Assembly: GCA_002898275.1 (NCBI GenBank)
Contig: BEIQ01000007.1
Coordinates: 1 to 60,104, forward strand
Direction: 5' to 3'
Length of the DNA stretch: 60,104 nt
DNA from: a bacterium HR40
GTDB taxonomy: Bacteria; Pseudomonadota; Alphaproteobacteria; Geminicoccales; Geminicoccaceae
Of the stretch, positions 52,695 to 60,104 are shown in pieces (position 1 is the stretch's first letter; the number at the start of each line of letters is the position of its first letter). Under the pieces are notes generated by a model. That model saw nothing but the letters and a program-made list of their open reading frames with translations. It made no database searches and was not told the origin of the DNA. The translations under genes and the position numbers were made by a program.

Positions 52695-54112
52695 GGCGCG
52701 CATCCCGCACCGCCCCGGGTTCCGTGCCGCTCGCCGCGCTCTTTTGGGTCCTGGTGTGCACCATCCTCCCCTTTTCCGCCTCGCCCGCGCGCGCCGCCGA
52801 GACGCTCGCCGCCGAGCGGGCCCTCGTCGTCGAGATCGGCCGCGGGAGGCTCGTGCGTCTGTCGGAGCCGGCAAGCGGCGTCTTCGTCGCCGATCCGGCG
52901 GTCGCCGATGTCCAGGTCCATTCGCCCCGGGTCGTCTACGTCCTCGGCAAGAAGGCCGGACAGACTACCGTGTTCGTGGTCGATGCAGAGGATCGTCCGC
53001 TCCTTCGGCTCGCCCTCGAAGTGCGGCATGCCGTCGACGAACTGCGCGCCCTCGTCACCCGGGCGGTGCCGGAGAGTGCCGTGACCGTCACCTCCCTGCC
53101 GGGCGGACTCATGCTCGAGGGATCGGCCCCTTCGCCCGTAGCCGCCGCCGATATCCGGGCGCTCGCCGGACGTTTCCTCGGCGAGGGCGAGCAGCTGATC
53201 GACCGTTTGCGGGTCACTGCGCCCATCCAGGTGAGCCTCCACGTCCGGGTGGCGGAAGTCAGCCGCGAGGTGACCCGGCTTTTCGGCATAAACTGGGACA
53301 ATGTGGTCGCACCCGGCGATTTCGTCTTCGGCCTCGCCACTGGGCGCCCGTTCGGCGGCGGGGCGGGCAATGTCTCGCGTCTGACCGACGCCGAAGGGAC
53401 GGCTGGGGCGCTCTCCGGCGCCTATCGCAACGGTGACGTCGACATCAACGGTCTCCTCGATGCGCTCGAGCGCGAGGGCCTGGTCACCGTTCTCGCCCAA
53501 CCCAACCTCACGGCCCTGTCGGGGGAAACGGCGGCGTTCCTCGCCGGCGGAGAATTCCCGGTACCGGTCGGCACCGACAATGGCGACATCCAGATCGAGT
53601 TCAAACAGTTCGGGGTGAGCCTGTCGTTCACCCCGACGGTCCTCGAGTCGCGACGGATCAGCCTGCGAGTCCGGCCGGAAGTCAGCGAGCTCAGCGACAA
53701 TGGCGCCATCGTCCTGCAAAACATCACCATTCCGGCGCTCGCCACCCGCCGTGCCGAGACGACGGTGGAGCTGGCGAGCGGTCAGAGTTTCGCCATCGGC
53801 GGCTTGATCTCGAGTTCGACCCGTCACAGGCTCGAGAAATTCCCGGGACTCGGCGATCTGCCCGTGCTCGGACCGCTTTTCCGCTCCACCCGCTTCCAGC
53901 GCGACGAGAGCGAGCTGGTCATCATCGTCACCCCCTATCTCGTGCAGCCGGTCGCACCCACCGCGCTTTCGGACCCGGTCCAAGGCGTTCGCCCGCCGAA
54001 CGAGATCGAACGCCTGTTACACGGGCGGCTGGCCGCGCGGCTCGGCGGTGCCCCTGCGGGTGGCGGAAGCCTGCCGCGATTGAGGGGTGGTGCCGGTTTC
54101 GCGCTCGATTGA
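52691..54112 (+). CDS. cpaC: Flp pilus outer-membrane secretin CpaC (RcpA)
   Basis: A 473-residue secretin with a signal peptide ending SPARA-A (about residue 35). The N-terminal domain includes VVEIGRGRLVRLSEPASGVFVADPAVADVQVHSPRVVYVLGKKAGQTTVFVVD, typical of CpaC. A BON-like region follows, and the secretin core from about residue 260 carries VTVLAQPNLTALSGETAAFLAGGEFPVPV and FPGLGDLPVLGPLFRSTRFQRDESELVIIVTPYLV. It forms the channel for the pilus. Its end is 14 bases before the cpaD ATG. Confidence 0.94.
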   Translation: MRRASRTAPGSVPLAALFWVLVCTILPFSASPARAAETLAAERALVVEIGRGRLVRLSEPASGVFVADPAVADVQVHSPRVVYVLGKKAGQTTVFVVDAEDRPLLRLALEVRHAVDELRALVTRAVPESAVTVTSLPGGLMLEGSAPSPVAAADIRALAGRFLGEGEQLIDRLRVTAPIQVSLHVRVAEVSREVTRLFGINWDNVVAPGDFVFGLATGRPFGGGAGNVSRLTDAEGTAGALSGAYRNGDVDINGLLDALEREGLVTVLAQPNLTALSGETAAFLAGGEFPVPVGTDNGDIQIEFKQFGVSLSFTPTVLESRRISLRVRPEVSELSDNGAIVLQNITIPALATRRAETTVELASGQSFAIGGLISSSTRHRLEKFPGLGDLPVLGPLFRSTRFQRDESELVIIVTPYLVQPVAPTALSDPVQGVRPPNEIERLLHGRLAARLGGAPAGGGSLPRLRGGAGFALD

Positions 54113-54126
54113 GAGGAGACAGGGCG

Positions 54127-54882
54127 ATGGACTCCGTCCTTTCGGCCGCATGCCGTGGCAGTTTCGGCCACATGCGCCAGGGCACGGGACCGCGTCGAGG
54201 TAGGTATCTGCTGCTCGCCCTCCTCCTCGCCTCCTGCGCCCTCCCCGAGAGCTCGCTGCCACCAGCGGTGGAGTGGCCGGCAGCACCCCGCGCCGAACTC
54301 GTCGAAATGCACCATACCGTACGTTTCGCCACCGATAGCGACCGGCTCACCCCCGTCGAACAGGCCCGTCTCGTCGCTTTCCTCGATCAGCTTCCGTCGC
54401 GTCCGGCGGGACATGTGCGCGTTGCCGCCCATGCCGATGCGCGCGGCACGCGGGCCTACAACCTCGATCTGGCGGCACGCCGGGCACGGGCGGTGGCGGA
54501 TGCGATCCGGGCGCATACCGGAGCCGAGACCGCGGTCGATCTGCGCAGCTTTGGCGAGGGGTGGCCGCTTGCCCCTGGTGACGGGGAGGAAGCTTGGGCT
54601 CGCAACCGGCGCGCCGAGGTGACGGTGAAAGTCGCCGTGATCCGGATCGCCGGTTGCGAGCCCGCCACCCCGGCGTCGGGCTTCCAGCTCGATAACGGTC
54701 CCTACGCGGGACTCGGCTGCGCCACGGCCCGCAATCTGGCGGCGATGCTGGCCGCCCCTTCCGATCTCGCCGCCCCCTCTCCCGTCGCACCGGCGTTCGG
54801 GGACGCCGCCGCGGCGGCGGTGGGCCGCTACCGGGAGGGCAAGGTGACCCCGCTTCTCGACGCCGCGGGAGGTGCGCCGTGA
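54127..54882 (+). CDS. cpaD: Flp pilus assembly lipoprotein CpaD
   Basis: A 251-residue lipoprotein. The lipobox LLAS-C puts the lipid on Cys37 if ATG 54127 is used, or Cys22 from ATG 54172, which would give a more usual signal length; 54127 has the better ribosome site (GGAGACAGG). The middle region HTVRFATDSDRLTPVEQARLVAFL and VRVAAHADARGTRAYNLDLAARRARAVADAI is OmpA-like. The C-terminal NGPYAGLGCATARNLAAMLAAPSDL and VGRYREGKVTPL are typical of CpaD. It is coupled to cpaE (GTGA). Confidence 0.9.
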   Translation: MDSVLSAACRGSFGHMRQGTGPRRGRYLLLALLLASCALPESSLPPAVEWPAAPRAELVEMHHTVRFATDSDRLTPVEQARLVAFLDQLPSRPAGHVRVAAHADARGTRAYNLDLAARRARAVADAIRAHTGAETAVDLRSFGEGWPLAPGDGEEAWARNRRAEVTVKVAVIRIAGCEPATPASGFQLDNGPYAGLGCATARNLAAMLAAPSDLAAPSPVAPAFGDAAAAAVGRYREGKVTPLLDAAGGAP

Positions 54883-56099
54883 ACCGACTGCTGCTGGCGG
54901 ACCCGGCGTCGGCGCCGGCCGAGGAGAGCATGCCGGCGAACGCGCTGGCGTTCGTCTCCGACGCCGAGACCCGCGCCGCGGTCGAGACGGCGTTTTCCCG
55001 TCTCGAGCTCGAGAGCGCCCGCATCGAGAACGGCGACGTGCGCACGGCCATCGAGCGCCTCGGGGTGGAACGCTCCCCGCGGCTGCTCGTGGTGGATCTC
55101 GAGGCCTCGCAAATGCCTCTTTCCGACATCGACGAACTCGCGGAAGTGTGCGAGCCAGGCGTGTCGGTGGTGGCGATCGGTCGCCGGGACGAAGTGGCCC
55201 TGTTCCGCTCGCTCCTCGAGCGGGGTGTAGCCGACTATTTCGTCAAGCCCGTGCCACCCGAGCTGCTCGCCCACAGTCTGCGCCGGGCGATGGAGGGCAT
55301 GCCAACCGGACGCCGGACGGCTCGGCTCGGGCGCGTCGTGGCGGTGCTCGGCGTGCGCGGTGGCGTCGGGGCGACCACGATCGCCTGCGGTCTCGCCCAT
55401 ATGGTAGCCAGTCGTCACCGGCGCCGAGTGGCGGTGCTCGATCTCGATCTGCATTTCGGCACCGTCGCGCTCTCCTACGATCTCGATCCGGTGAACGGTC
55501 TGCGCGACGTCCTCGAACGGCCCGAGGGACTCGATCCCCTTCTCGTGGAACGGCTCGGCAACAGCGTGTCGGAGAACCTCAGCGCCTTTGCCGCGGAATT
55601 GCCGCCCGGCGAACGCTGGAACCCCGAGCCGGCCGCGGTCGAGGGCGTGCTCGACATGCTCCGCCACCGCTTCCACTATGTCTTCGTCGATCTGCCTCGC
55701 CACCCACAGGACTTGCTGATCTTCGCGCTCGAGCGCGCCGATGTGGTGCTGTTCGTGGTCGATCTGTCGCTCGCCTCGATGCGCGACACTCTGCGGCTCT
55801 CCCAGCTCCTCACCCGCGTCAATCCGGCAGCTCGCAGCCTCGTCTTGGCCAACCGGGTCGGCTGGCTCAAGGGGGCCGAGATCGACCGCTCGGAGTTCGA
55901 GCGCGGGATCGGCCGCAGCATCGATCATCTCGTCCCGTTCGACGGGGTGCGGGTGGTTTCGGCCGTCAACACGGGTCAGCTGGACCATCTCGCGCGGGGA
56001 CGGTTCGCGGCCGCCCTCGAACTCGTGAGCCACAGCCTGACCGGCCGACAGCCGTCGGAGCGCCGCGGCCTGTTGGGCCTGCTGCGACGGGGGCGATAA
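54879..56099 (+). CDS. cpaE: Flp pilus assembly ATPase CpaE
   Basis: A 406-residue MinD/ParA-like protein with an N-terminal receiver-like domain (about residues 20-135, LLVVDLEASQMPLSDIDELAEV ... YFVKPVPPELL). The ATPase domain begins VVAVLGVRGGVGATTIACGLAH, a deviant Walker A in which the usual GKT lysine is replaced, as in other CpaE proteins. VAVLDLDLHFGTVALSYDLDP follows. CpaE localises the pilus machine in Caulobacter. GTG at 54879 overlaps the cpaD stop. It is followed directly by cpaF. Confidence 0.93.
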   Translation: MNRLLLADPASAPAEESMPANALAFVSDAETRAAVETAFSRLELESARIENGDVRTAIERLGVERSPRLLVVDLEASQMPLSDIDELAEVCEPGVSVVAIGRRDEVALFRSLLERGVADYFVKPVPPELLAHSLRRAMEGMPTGRRTARLGRVVAVLGVRGGVGATTIACGLAHMVASRHRRRVAVLDLDLHFGTVALSYDLDPVNGLRDVLERPEGLDPLLVERLGNSVSENLSAFAAELPPGERWNPEPAAVEGVLDMLRHRFHYVFVDLPRHPQDLLIFALERADVVLFVVDLSLASMRDTLRLSQLLTRVNPAARSLVLANRVGWLKGAEIDRSEFERGIGRSIDHLVPFDGVRVVSAVNTGQLDHLARGRFAAALELVSHSLTGRQPSERRGLLGLLRRGR

Positions 56100-57503
56100 G
56101 TGGCGTTCGGAAAGCGCACCCAACCTCCGGAGCCTGCCGCCATCCTGCCGCGCCCGCCCGCGGCGCACCCGGAGCGGAGCGGGCGCAGCCCGGTCGCATG
56201 GACAGCAGAGAGCGCGGCACCACGCGACGAGCGCCAACGAGTGGACAAAGCCTACGAGCTGATCCAGCGTCGGCTCTACGATCGCATCGATGCCTCGGCT
56301 GCGGCGCGCCTGCCGCGCGAGGAGCTCGCCCGGCAGCTCGTCGAGCTGGTGGCCGAGATCGTCGCCGAGCACCGCCTCTCGGTCGGCGCCCGCGAACAGC
56401 AGGAGCTGTGCGAGCGGCTGGTGGACGACATGATCGGCCTCGGTCCCCTCGAGCCCCTGCTACGCGACGAGACGGTGACCGACATCATGGTCAACGGTCC
56501 CTACAATGTCTATGTCGAAAGGCGCGGCAAGCTCGTCCGTACCGACGTCCGTTTCCGCGACGACCAGCATTTGCTCAACATCGCTCAGCGCATCGTGGCG
56601 CGAGTGGGACGCCGGGTCGACGAGACGAGCCCGATTTGCGATGCCCGACTGGCCGATGGCAGTCGCGTGAACATCGTGATCCCGCCGCTCGCCCTCGACG
56701 GCTGCGCCATCTCGATTCGCAAGTTCGCAAAACACCGGATTACGCTCGACACCATGGCGCGCCAGCGCAACGTGAGCGAGGCGCTCGCGCGAGTGCTCAA
56801 GATCGCCGCCGCCTGCCGGCTCAACATCGTGATCTCGGGCGGCACCGGTTCGGGCAAGACGACTCTGCTCAACGCTCTCTCGCAACTGATCGATCCGGGC
56901 GAGCGCATCGTCACCATCGAGGATGCGGCGGAACTGCAGCTGCAGCAACCCCACGTCGTGCGCCTCGAGACCCGCCCGCCCAATCTCGAGGGCGTGGGGG
57001 AAGTCACCATGCGCGATCTCGTCCGCAATGCCCTGCGCATGCGCCCGGACCGCATCATCTGCGGCGAAGTCCGTGGACCGGAAGCGCTCGACATGCTGCA
57101 GGCGATGAACACCGGGCACGACGGTTCGATGTGCACGCTGCACGCCAACAGCCCGCGCGAGGCGATCACCCGTCTCGAGAACATGGTGACCATGGCCACC
57201 GCCAATCTCCCCGCCCGTGCCATCCGCCAGCAGATCGTCGGGGCGGTGAATCTCATCATCCAGGTGGCGCGCATGCGCGATGGCGTGCGGCGAGTCACGC
57301 ACGTGACGGAAATCGTCGGCATGGAGGGCGAGGTCGTCACCCTGCAGGACCTGTTCGTTTACGAGTACCAAGGCGAGGCGCCCGATGGGACCCTCATCGG
57401 CGAGTTCAAGCCGGCACCCGTGCGACCGCATTTCCTCCGTCGAGCCGCCTATTACGGGCTCGACCGAGCGCTGCTCGCAGCGATGCGTGGAAGCGAGGCC
57501 TGA
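56100..57503 (+). CDS. cpaF: Flp pilus assembly/retraction ATPase CpaF (TadA)
   Basis: A 467-residue type II/IV secretion ATPase. The N-terminal region LPREELARQLVELVAEIVAEH and LGPLEPLLRDETVTDIMVNGP is typical of CpaF. Walker A is VISGGTGSGKTTLLNALSQL (about residues 243-262), with IVTIEDAAELQLQQPHVVRLETRPPN, the Asp box and GSMCTLHANSPREAITRLE. It energises pilus polymerisation. GTG starts immediately after the cpaE stop, and its stop overlaps tadB (TGATG). Confidence 0.96.
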   Translation: MAFGKRTQPPEPAAILPRPPAAHPERSGRSPVAWTAESAAPRDERQRVDKAYELIQRRLYDRIDASAAARLPREELARQLVELVAEIVAEHRLSVGAREQQELCERLVDDMIGLGPLEPLLRDETVTDIMVNGPYNVYVERRGKLVRTDVRFRDDQHLLNIAQRIVARVGRRVDETSPICDARLADGSRVNIVIPPLALDGCAISIRKFAKHRITLDTMARQRNVSEALARVLKIAAACRLNIVISGGTGSGKTTLLNALSQLIDPGERIVTIEDAAELQLQQPHVVRLETRPPNLEGVGEVTMRDLVRNALRMRPDRIICGEVRGPEALDMLQAMNTGHDGSMCTLHANSPREAITRLENMVTMATANLPARAIRQQIVGAVNLIIQVARMRDGVRRVTHVTEIVGMEGEVVTLQDLFVYEYQGEAPDGTLIGEFKPAPVRPHFLRRAAYYGLDRALLAAMRGSEA

Positions 57504-58489
57504 TGACGACCGCACTAGCCGATCCGGCTATCCTCGCCCTCCTCGGGTTCGCCATCTTCGCGGCACTGCTCGCCTGGCTTCCGGGCGGCAGAAGCGACCG
57601 CGCTCTGACCCGCCGCATCCGTCGCATCCGCCACGCCGCGATCGAGGCCCAGGCTGCGCCCCGTCGGCCGAGCGACCTCGTGCGCCGCGAGCGCGCCACC
57701 CGCCTCGGCTCCATGGCGGCGGCGCTGCAGCGGGCGATGCCCCGGCTGGAACGGATGCAGGCGCGCTTCGCTCAGGCGGGCCTGACCTGGGCTCCAGCCG
57801 ACGCCCTCGTGACCGCCCTCCTCCTCGCCGGAATCCTCTCCTTGGCGTTCACCATCCTCGGCCTGCCGCTGCCGGCGGCTACCGCTCTCGCCATTTCCCT
57901 CGTCTTTGGCGGCGGCATGCTGTTCGTGAGCCGGCTCGTTGCCCGGCGGGCGCAGAAGTTCCTCTCTCTCCTTCCGGAAGCGATCGAACTCGTGGTGCGG
58001 GCGGTCAAGGCCGGGCTGCCGGTGTCGGAGGCCATCGCGCTGATCGGCGAGGAAGTGGCGGATCCGGTCGGCGAAGTGTTCCGCGAGGTGGCGAGCAACA
58101 TGCGCATCGGCATGGGCCTCGAGGAGGCGCTGTGGCAGGCCACGCGGCGGGTCGACTTGGCCGAGTTCCGATTCCTCGTGGTGAGCGTCGCGCTGCAGCG
58201 CGAAACGGGCGGCAATCTCGCCGGCATCCTGTCCAACCTCGCGACCATGGTGCGCCGTCGCGAGCAGATGAAACTCAAAGTCCGGGCGATGTCCTCCGAG
58301 GCGCGAGCTTCCGCCGCCATCATCGGATCCCTGCCGTTTTTGGTCGGCGCCATCATCTTCGCCATCAACCCCGATTACATCGCCAAGCTGTTCGTCGATC
58401 CGCGGGGGCAGATGCTGGCGCTTTTCGGGCTCGCGAGCATGCTGACCGGGATCGCCGTCATCGCCCGCCTGGTGAGGTTCGACATATGA
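57503..58489 (+). CDS. tadB: Flp pilus assembly membrane protein TadB
   Basis: A 328-residue inner-membrane protein of the GspF type. After an N-terminal helix (about 8-27) and a basic stretch, helices lie near 100-140 and 265-320. The F domain shows LLPEAIELVVRAVKAGLPVSEAIALIGEEV and GMGLEEALWQATRRVDLAEFRFLVVSVALQRETGGNLAGILSNLATMVRRREQM. TadB and TadC form the membrane platform driven by CpaF. The end of the gene is followed by a 67-base gap and then tadC. Confidence 0.93.
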   Translation: MTTALADPAILALLGFAIFAALLAWLPGGRSDRALTRRIRRIRHAAIEAQAAPRRPSDLVRRERATRLGSMAAALQRAMPRLERMQARFAQAGLTWAPADALVTALLLAGILSLAFTILGLPLPAATALAISLVFGGGMLFVSRLVARRAQKFLSLLPEAIELVVRAVKAGLPVSEAIALIGEEVADPVGEVFREVASNMRIGMGLEEALWQATRRVDLAEFRFLVVSVALQRETGGNLAGILSNLATMVRRREQMKLKVRAMSSEARASAAIIGSLPFLVGAIIFAINPDYIAKLFVDPRGQMLALFGLASMLTGIAVIARLVRFDI

Positions 58490-58556
58490 TGCCATTCTTC
58501 CGCCCGGCCGCAGTCGGCGGTTCGCGGCGCAGCACCGTGACCGGAGAGGAGCGGCC

Positions 58557-59513
58557 GTGTCACCTCTGAGCGTGCCGGCTTCGCCCGAGACCGTGGTGGT
58601 CGGCCTCGCCGCTCTGACCGTCTTTCTCACCGTCGTCGCCGTTTGGTATGCCCTCGTCGAAAAGGATCCGTCCCAGCTCCGGGCACGCATCCTCGAGCGC
58701 CGGCGGGTCGAGCTCGCCGACGGACCGCGCCGGACAGCTGCACGGCGGCGACGTCAGCTCGCGGCGGTCGCCACCACCCTGGTGGAGCGCCTCGACCTGG
58801 CTCGCGCGCGCGGCGTGGAGCAGGTGCGCGAACAACTGCAGGCGGCCGGCTTCCGGTCGCGCGAAGCGGTGGCGATCTACCTCACCGCTCAGCTCTGTCT
58901 GCCCGCACTCGCCGTCATGGGGGCCTTCGCGCTGACGGCAGCCGGAAGCTCCTCGGGCTCCGCTCGGATGCTCGTCCCGGCAGCCGGCGGTTTGCTCGGG
59001 ACGTTGGCGCCGCGTTGGTACATCCATTGGCGTCTGGGCCGACGGCTCGCCCGCCTGCAGCGGACACTGCCCGATGCGCTCGACCTCCTCGTGATTTGCG
59101 CCGAGGCCGGTCTCGCCCTCGATGCCGCTCTCGATCGGGTGGCTCGCGAGCTCGGCCATGCCGCACCGGAGCTCGCCGACGAGCTAGCGCTCACGGCAGT
59201 GGAGCTCACCTTTCTGCCCGAACGGCGTCAGGCGCTCCACAATTTCGCCCGTCGGGTGCCGCTGCCAGCCGCACGCGCGCTCGTCAGCACTCTCGTGCAA
59301 ACGGAGCGTTACGGAACGCCCCTCGCCGTTTCTCTGAGGGTGCTCGCCCACGAGCTGCGGGAGCAACGCCTCATCCGGGCCGAAGAGAAGGCGGCGCGCC
59401 TGCCGGCGGTGCTCACCGTGCCGCTCATCCTCTTCATCCTTCCGGCCCTGTTCGTGGTCCTCGCCGGACCGGCAGCCATCGACATCTACGACCAGATCGT
59501 GCGCCGGCCGTGA
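58557..59513 (+). CDS. tadC: Flp pilus assembly membrane protein TadC
   Basis: A 318-residue GspF-type membrane protein. Helices are predicted near 12-33, 105-150 and 290-310, and the central F domain shows LPDALDLLVICAEAGLALDAALDRVARELG and ALVSTLVQTERYGTPLAVSLRVLAHELREQRLIRAEEKAARLPAVLTVPLILFILP, typical of TadC. The GTG is preceded by GGAGAGGAG. It is the last pilus gene in the window: no tadD, tadE, tadF or tadG follows before the rRNA region. Confidence 0.93.
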   Translation: MSPLSVPASPETVVVGLAALTVFLTVVAVWYALVEKDPSQLRARILERRRVELADGPRRTAARRRRQLAAVATTLVERLDLARARGVEQVREQLQAAGFRSREAVAIYLTAQLCLPALAVMGAFALTAAGSSSGSARMLVPAAGGLLGTLAPRWYIHWRLGRRLARLQRTLPDALDLLVICAEAGLALDAALDRVARELGHAAPELADELALTAVELTFLPERRQALHNFARRVPLPAARALVSTLVQTERYGTPLAVSLRVLAHELREQRLIRAEEKAARLPAVLTVPLILFILPALFVVLAGPAAIDIYDQIVRRP

Positions 59514-60076
59514 AGACGAGGAGCAAAGAGCGAGGGACTGCGGGTACCGCGCGCCCGAGCGGCGGCCGGCGACCTGGTCGTCCCCGATAGCCCCGTACCT
59601 GCGGACGGCGCCCACGGTCGCCCGCGGTGTCCGGGCTTTCCTCCCTCGCAGTCCCGAGGCGCACGGCCGTCGCATCGTTCGGGGCTGGCGCAGCGCGTGC
59701 GCTGCGAACCGGGGGCGCTTTCGGGAGCGGACGCTCCCGGGTCGCGGCCCTCGCCCCCAACTGGCGATCGAGCCGGGACTGCGAGAGGCTTCGAGCTGCC
59801 TGGGGAACCTCGATCCGGCGCGGGCCGAGGCCCGGAGCATGAGCGGGCGGATGGCGGCAGGAGAAGGCGAGAAACCTCTCGCCCGAGCCGCTTTTTCGCC
59901 GCCGGCCGAGCGCTGCACTGCCGGGCAGGCGCGGCTCGGTGGGATCTCCGGCCTGCGCCGGAGGATCGGTTTTTCTCACCCTCGGGATGCGAGAAAATAC
60001 ACGGTCACCCTCGAGGTAGCGGGGGCGGTTTGCGTTGCGCTTGGGTCGGGGGAGTGAGGTTTGGGGTGGTGGTGGG
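59514..60076. other. non-coding gap between tadC and the tRNA
   Basis: About 560 bases without a convincing gene; frames here have poor composition and no ribosome sites. It holds three hairpins: CGGGAGC-GGAC-GCTCCCG (59722-59739), GGCGAGA-AACC-TCTCGCC (59866-59883, with TTTTT nine bases later) and the terminator at 59943-59974. The region probably ends tad transcripts from the left and contains the tail of an rRNA operon transcript from the right. Confidence 0.55.
59943..59974 (+). terminator. intrinsic terminator facing rightward
   Basis: GATCTCCGGC-CTGC-GCCGGAGGATC makes a long stem with one bulged G and is followed by GGTTTTT. It would stop transcripts leaving the tad operon before they enter the oppositely oriented tRNA/rRNA region. 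Confidence 0.6.
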
Positions 60077-60104
60077 TTGCGGGGGTGGGATTTGAACCCA
60101 CGAC
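60077..60104 (-). tRNA. tRNA 3' part, probably initiator tRNA-fMet(CAU), cut by the right edge
   Basis: Read on the minus strand the window ends with GTC, a T arm GTGGG-TTCAAAT-CCCAC, the acceptor strand CCCCGCA and discriminator A. The CCCCGCA acceptor strand and the preceding GTC fit bacterial initiator tRNA, whose first base C does not pair with A72. The anticodon lies outside the window, so identity is inferred. CCA is not encoded exactly (CCC follows). In alphaproteobacteria tRNA-fMet commonly ends an rRNA operon after 5S. Confidence 0.7.

Noticed and set aside
54872-57502. Long frame running through cpaE and cpaF before tadB
   Set aside because: Only the part from 57503 has TadB features. 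The upstream part is a shadow of cpaE and cpaF, which have complete motifs in their own frames.
59968-59999. TTTTCT...AGAAAA inverted repeat as a leftward terminator for the tRNA operon
   Set aside because: The stem has bulges and is followed by A and not T in the leftward direction, so it is not an intrinsic terminator of the usual type.

Overview
The window is GC-rich, densely coded chromosomal DNA. It most likely comes from an alphaproteobacterium of the Rhodospirillales/Geminicoccales type. The 5' half of a 16S rRNA gene at the left edge has an alphaproteobacterial look. The gene content agrees: ethylmalonyl-CoA pathway genes, PHB genes, a cytochrome c / kdsB / pheA neighbourhood, an alphaproteobacterial-type cpa/tad pilus locus and an initiator-tRNA end. 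The lineage is inferred from gene content and not from any search. No phage, insertion sequence, CRISPR array or plasmid signature was seen.

Layout. 1-1487: 5' part of a 16S rRNA gene (minus strand) with leader, antitermination elements and promoter, then an operator-like palindrome. 1.5-4.4 kb: FAD monooxygenase, DUF2783 protein and acrylyl-CoA reductase AcuI. 4.5-11.3 kb: two TRAP transporter loci meeting tail to tail; the second has unusually enlarged permease subunits. 11.4-16.4 kb: Bpt amino-acyl transferase, TusA-like protein, mobB-moeA, an MFS carrier and a 5-formyl-THF cyclo-ligase. 16.4-19.3 kb: aldo/keto reductase, a degenerate 6-phosphogluconate-dehydrogenase-like protein, a tiny CPMH protein and a NanR-like regulator. 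19.4-21.2 kb: leuA behind a leucine-rich leader peptide and alternative RNA hairpins. 21.4-27 kb: the rod-shape operon mreB-mreC-mreD-mrdA-rodA. 27-32.3 kb: ethylmalonyl-CoA pathway genes ecm, ccr and mcd, with ccr carrying an in-frame N-terminal helix-turn-helix domain. 32.7-40 kb: glutathione transferase, DUF971, Trm112-like, CnoX/YbbN, a subtilase, UbiK, YbjN, proC, a TetR-like protein, a CsaA-like protein and a membrane-tailed receiver domain. 40-48.7 kb: ilvA, argC, an alpha/beta hydrolase, a CoxG-like protein, hisN, cytochrome c, kdsB, pheA, an unknown small gene and upp. 48.8-50.7 kb: phaB and phaA. 51-59.5 kb: a Flp/Tad pilus operon (flp, cpaA/tadV, cpaB, cpaC, cpaD, cpaE, cpaF, tadB, tadC). 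60.1 kb: the 3' end of what is most likely tRNA-fMet on the minus strand, which usually closes an alphaproteobacterial rRNA operon. The window therefore seems to lie between two rRNA operons of the same orientation.

How the genes work together. PhaA and PhaB make 3-hydroxybutyryl-CoA from acetyl-CoA. Ccr, Ecm and Mcd carry crotonyl-CoA onward in the ethylmalonyl-CoA pathway, and AcuI adds acrylyl-CoA reduction to propionyl-CoA. The TRAP systems probably import organic acids that feed this chemistry. The most striking observation is the single open frame joining a Cro/YdaS-like DNA-binding domain to a complete crotonyl-CoA carboxylase/reductase, next to a divergent promoter with several inverted repeats. 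This suggests an enzyme that may regulate its own pathway. Other points of note are the leuA leader peptide, a TRAP large permease with a long coiled-coil tail, a 6PGDH-like protein that has lost its catalytic residues, and a receiver domain anchored by a C-terminal membrane helix.
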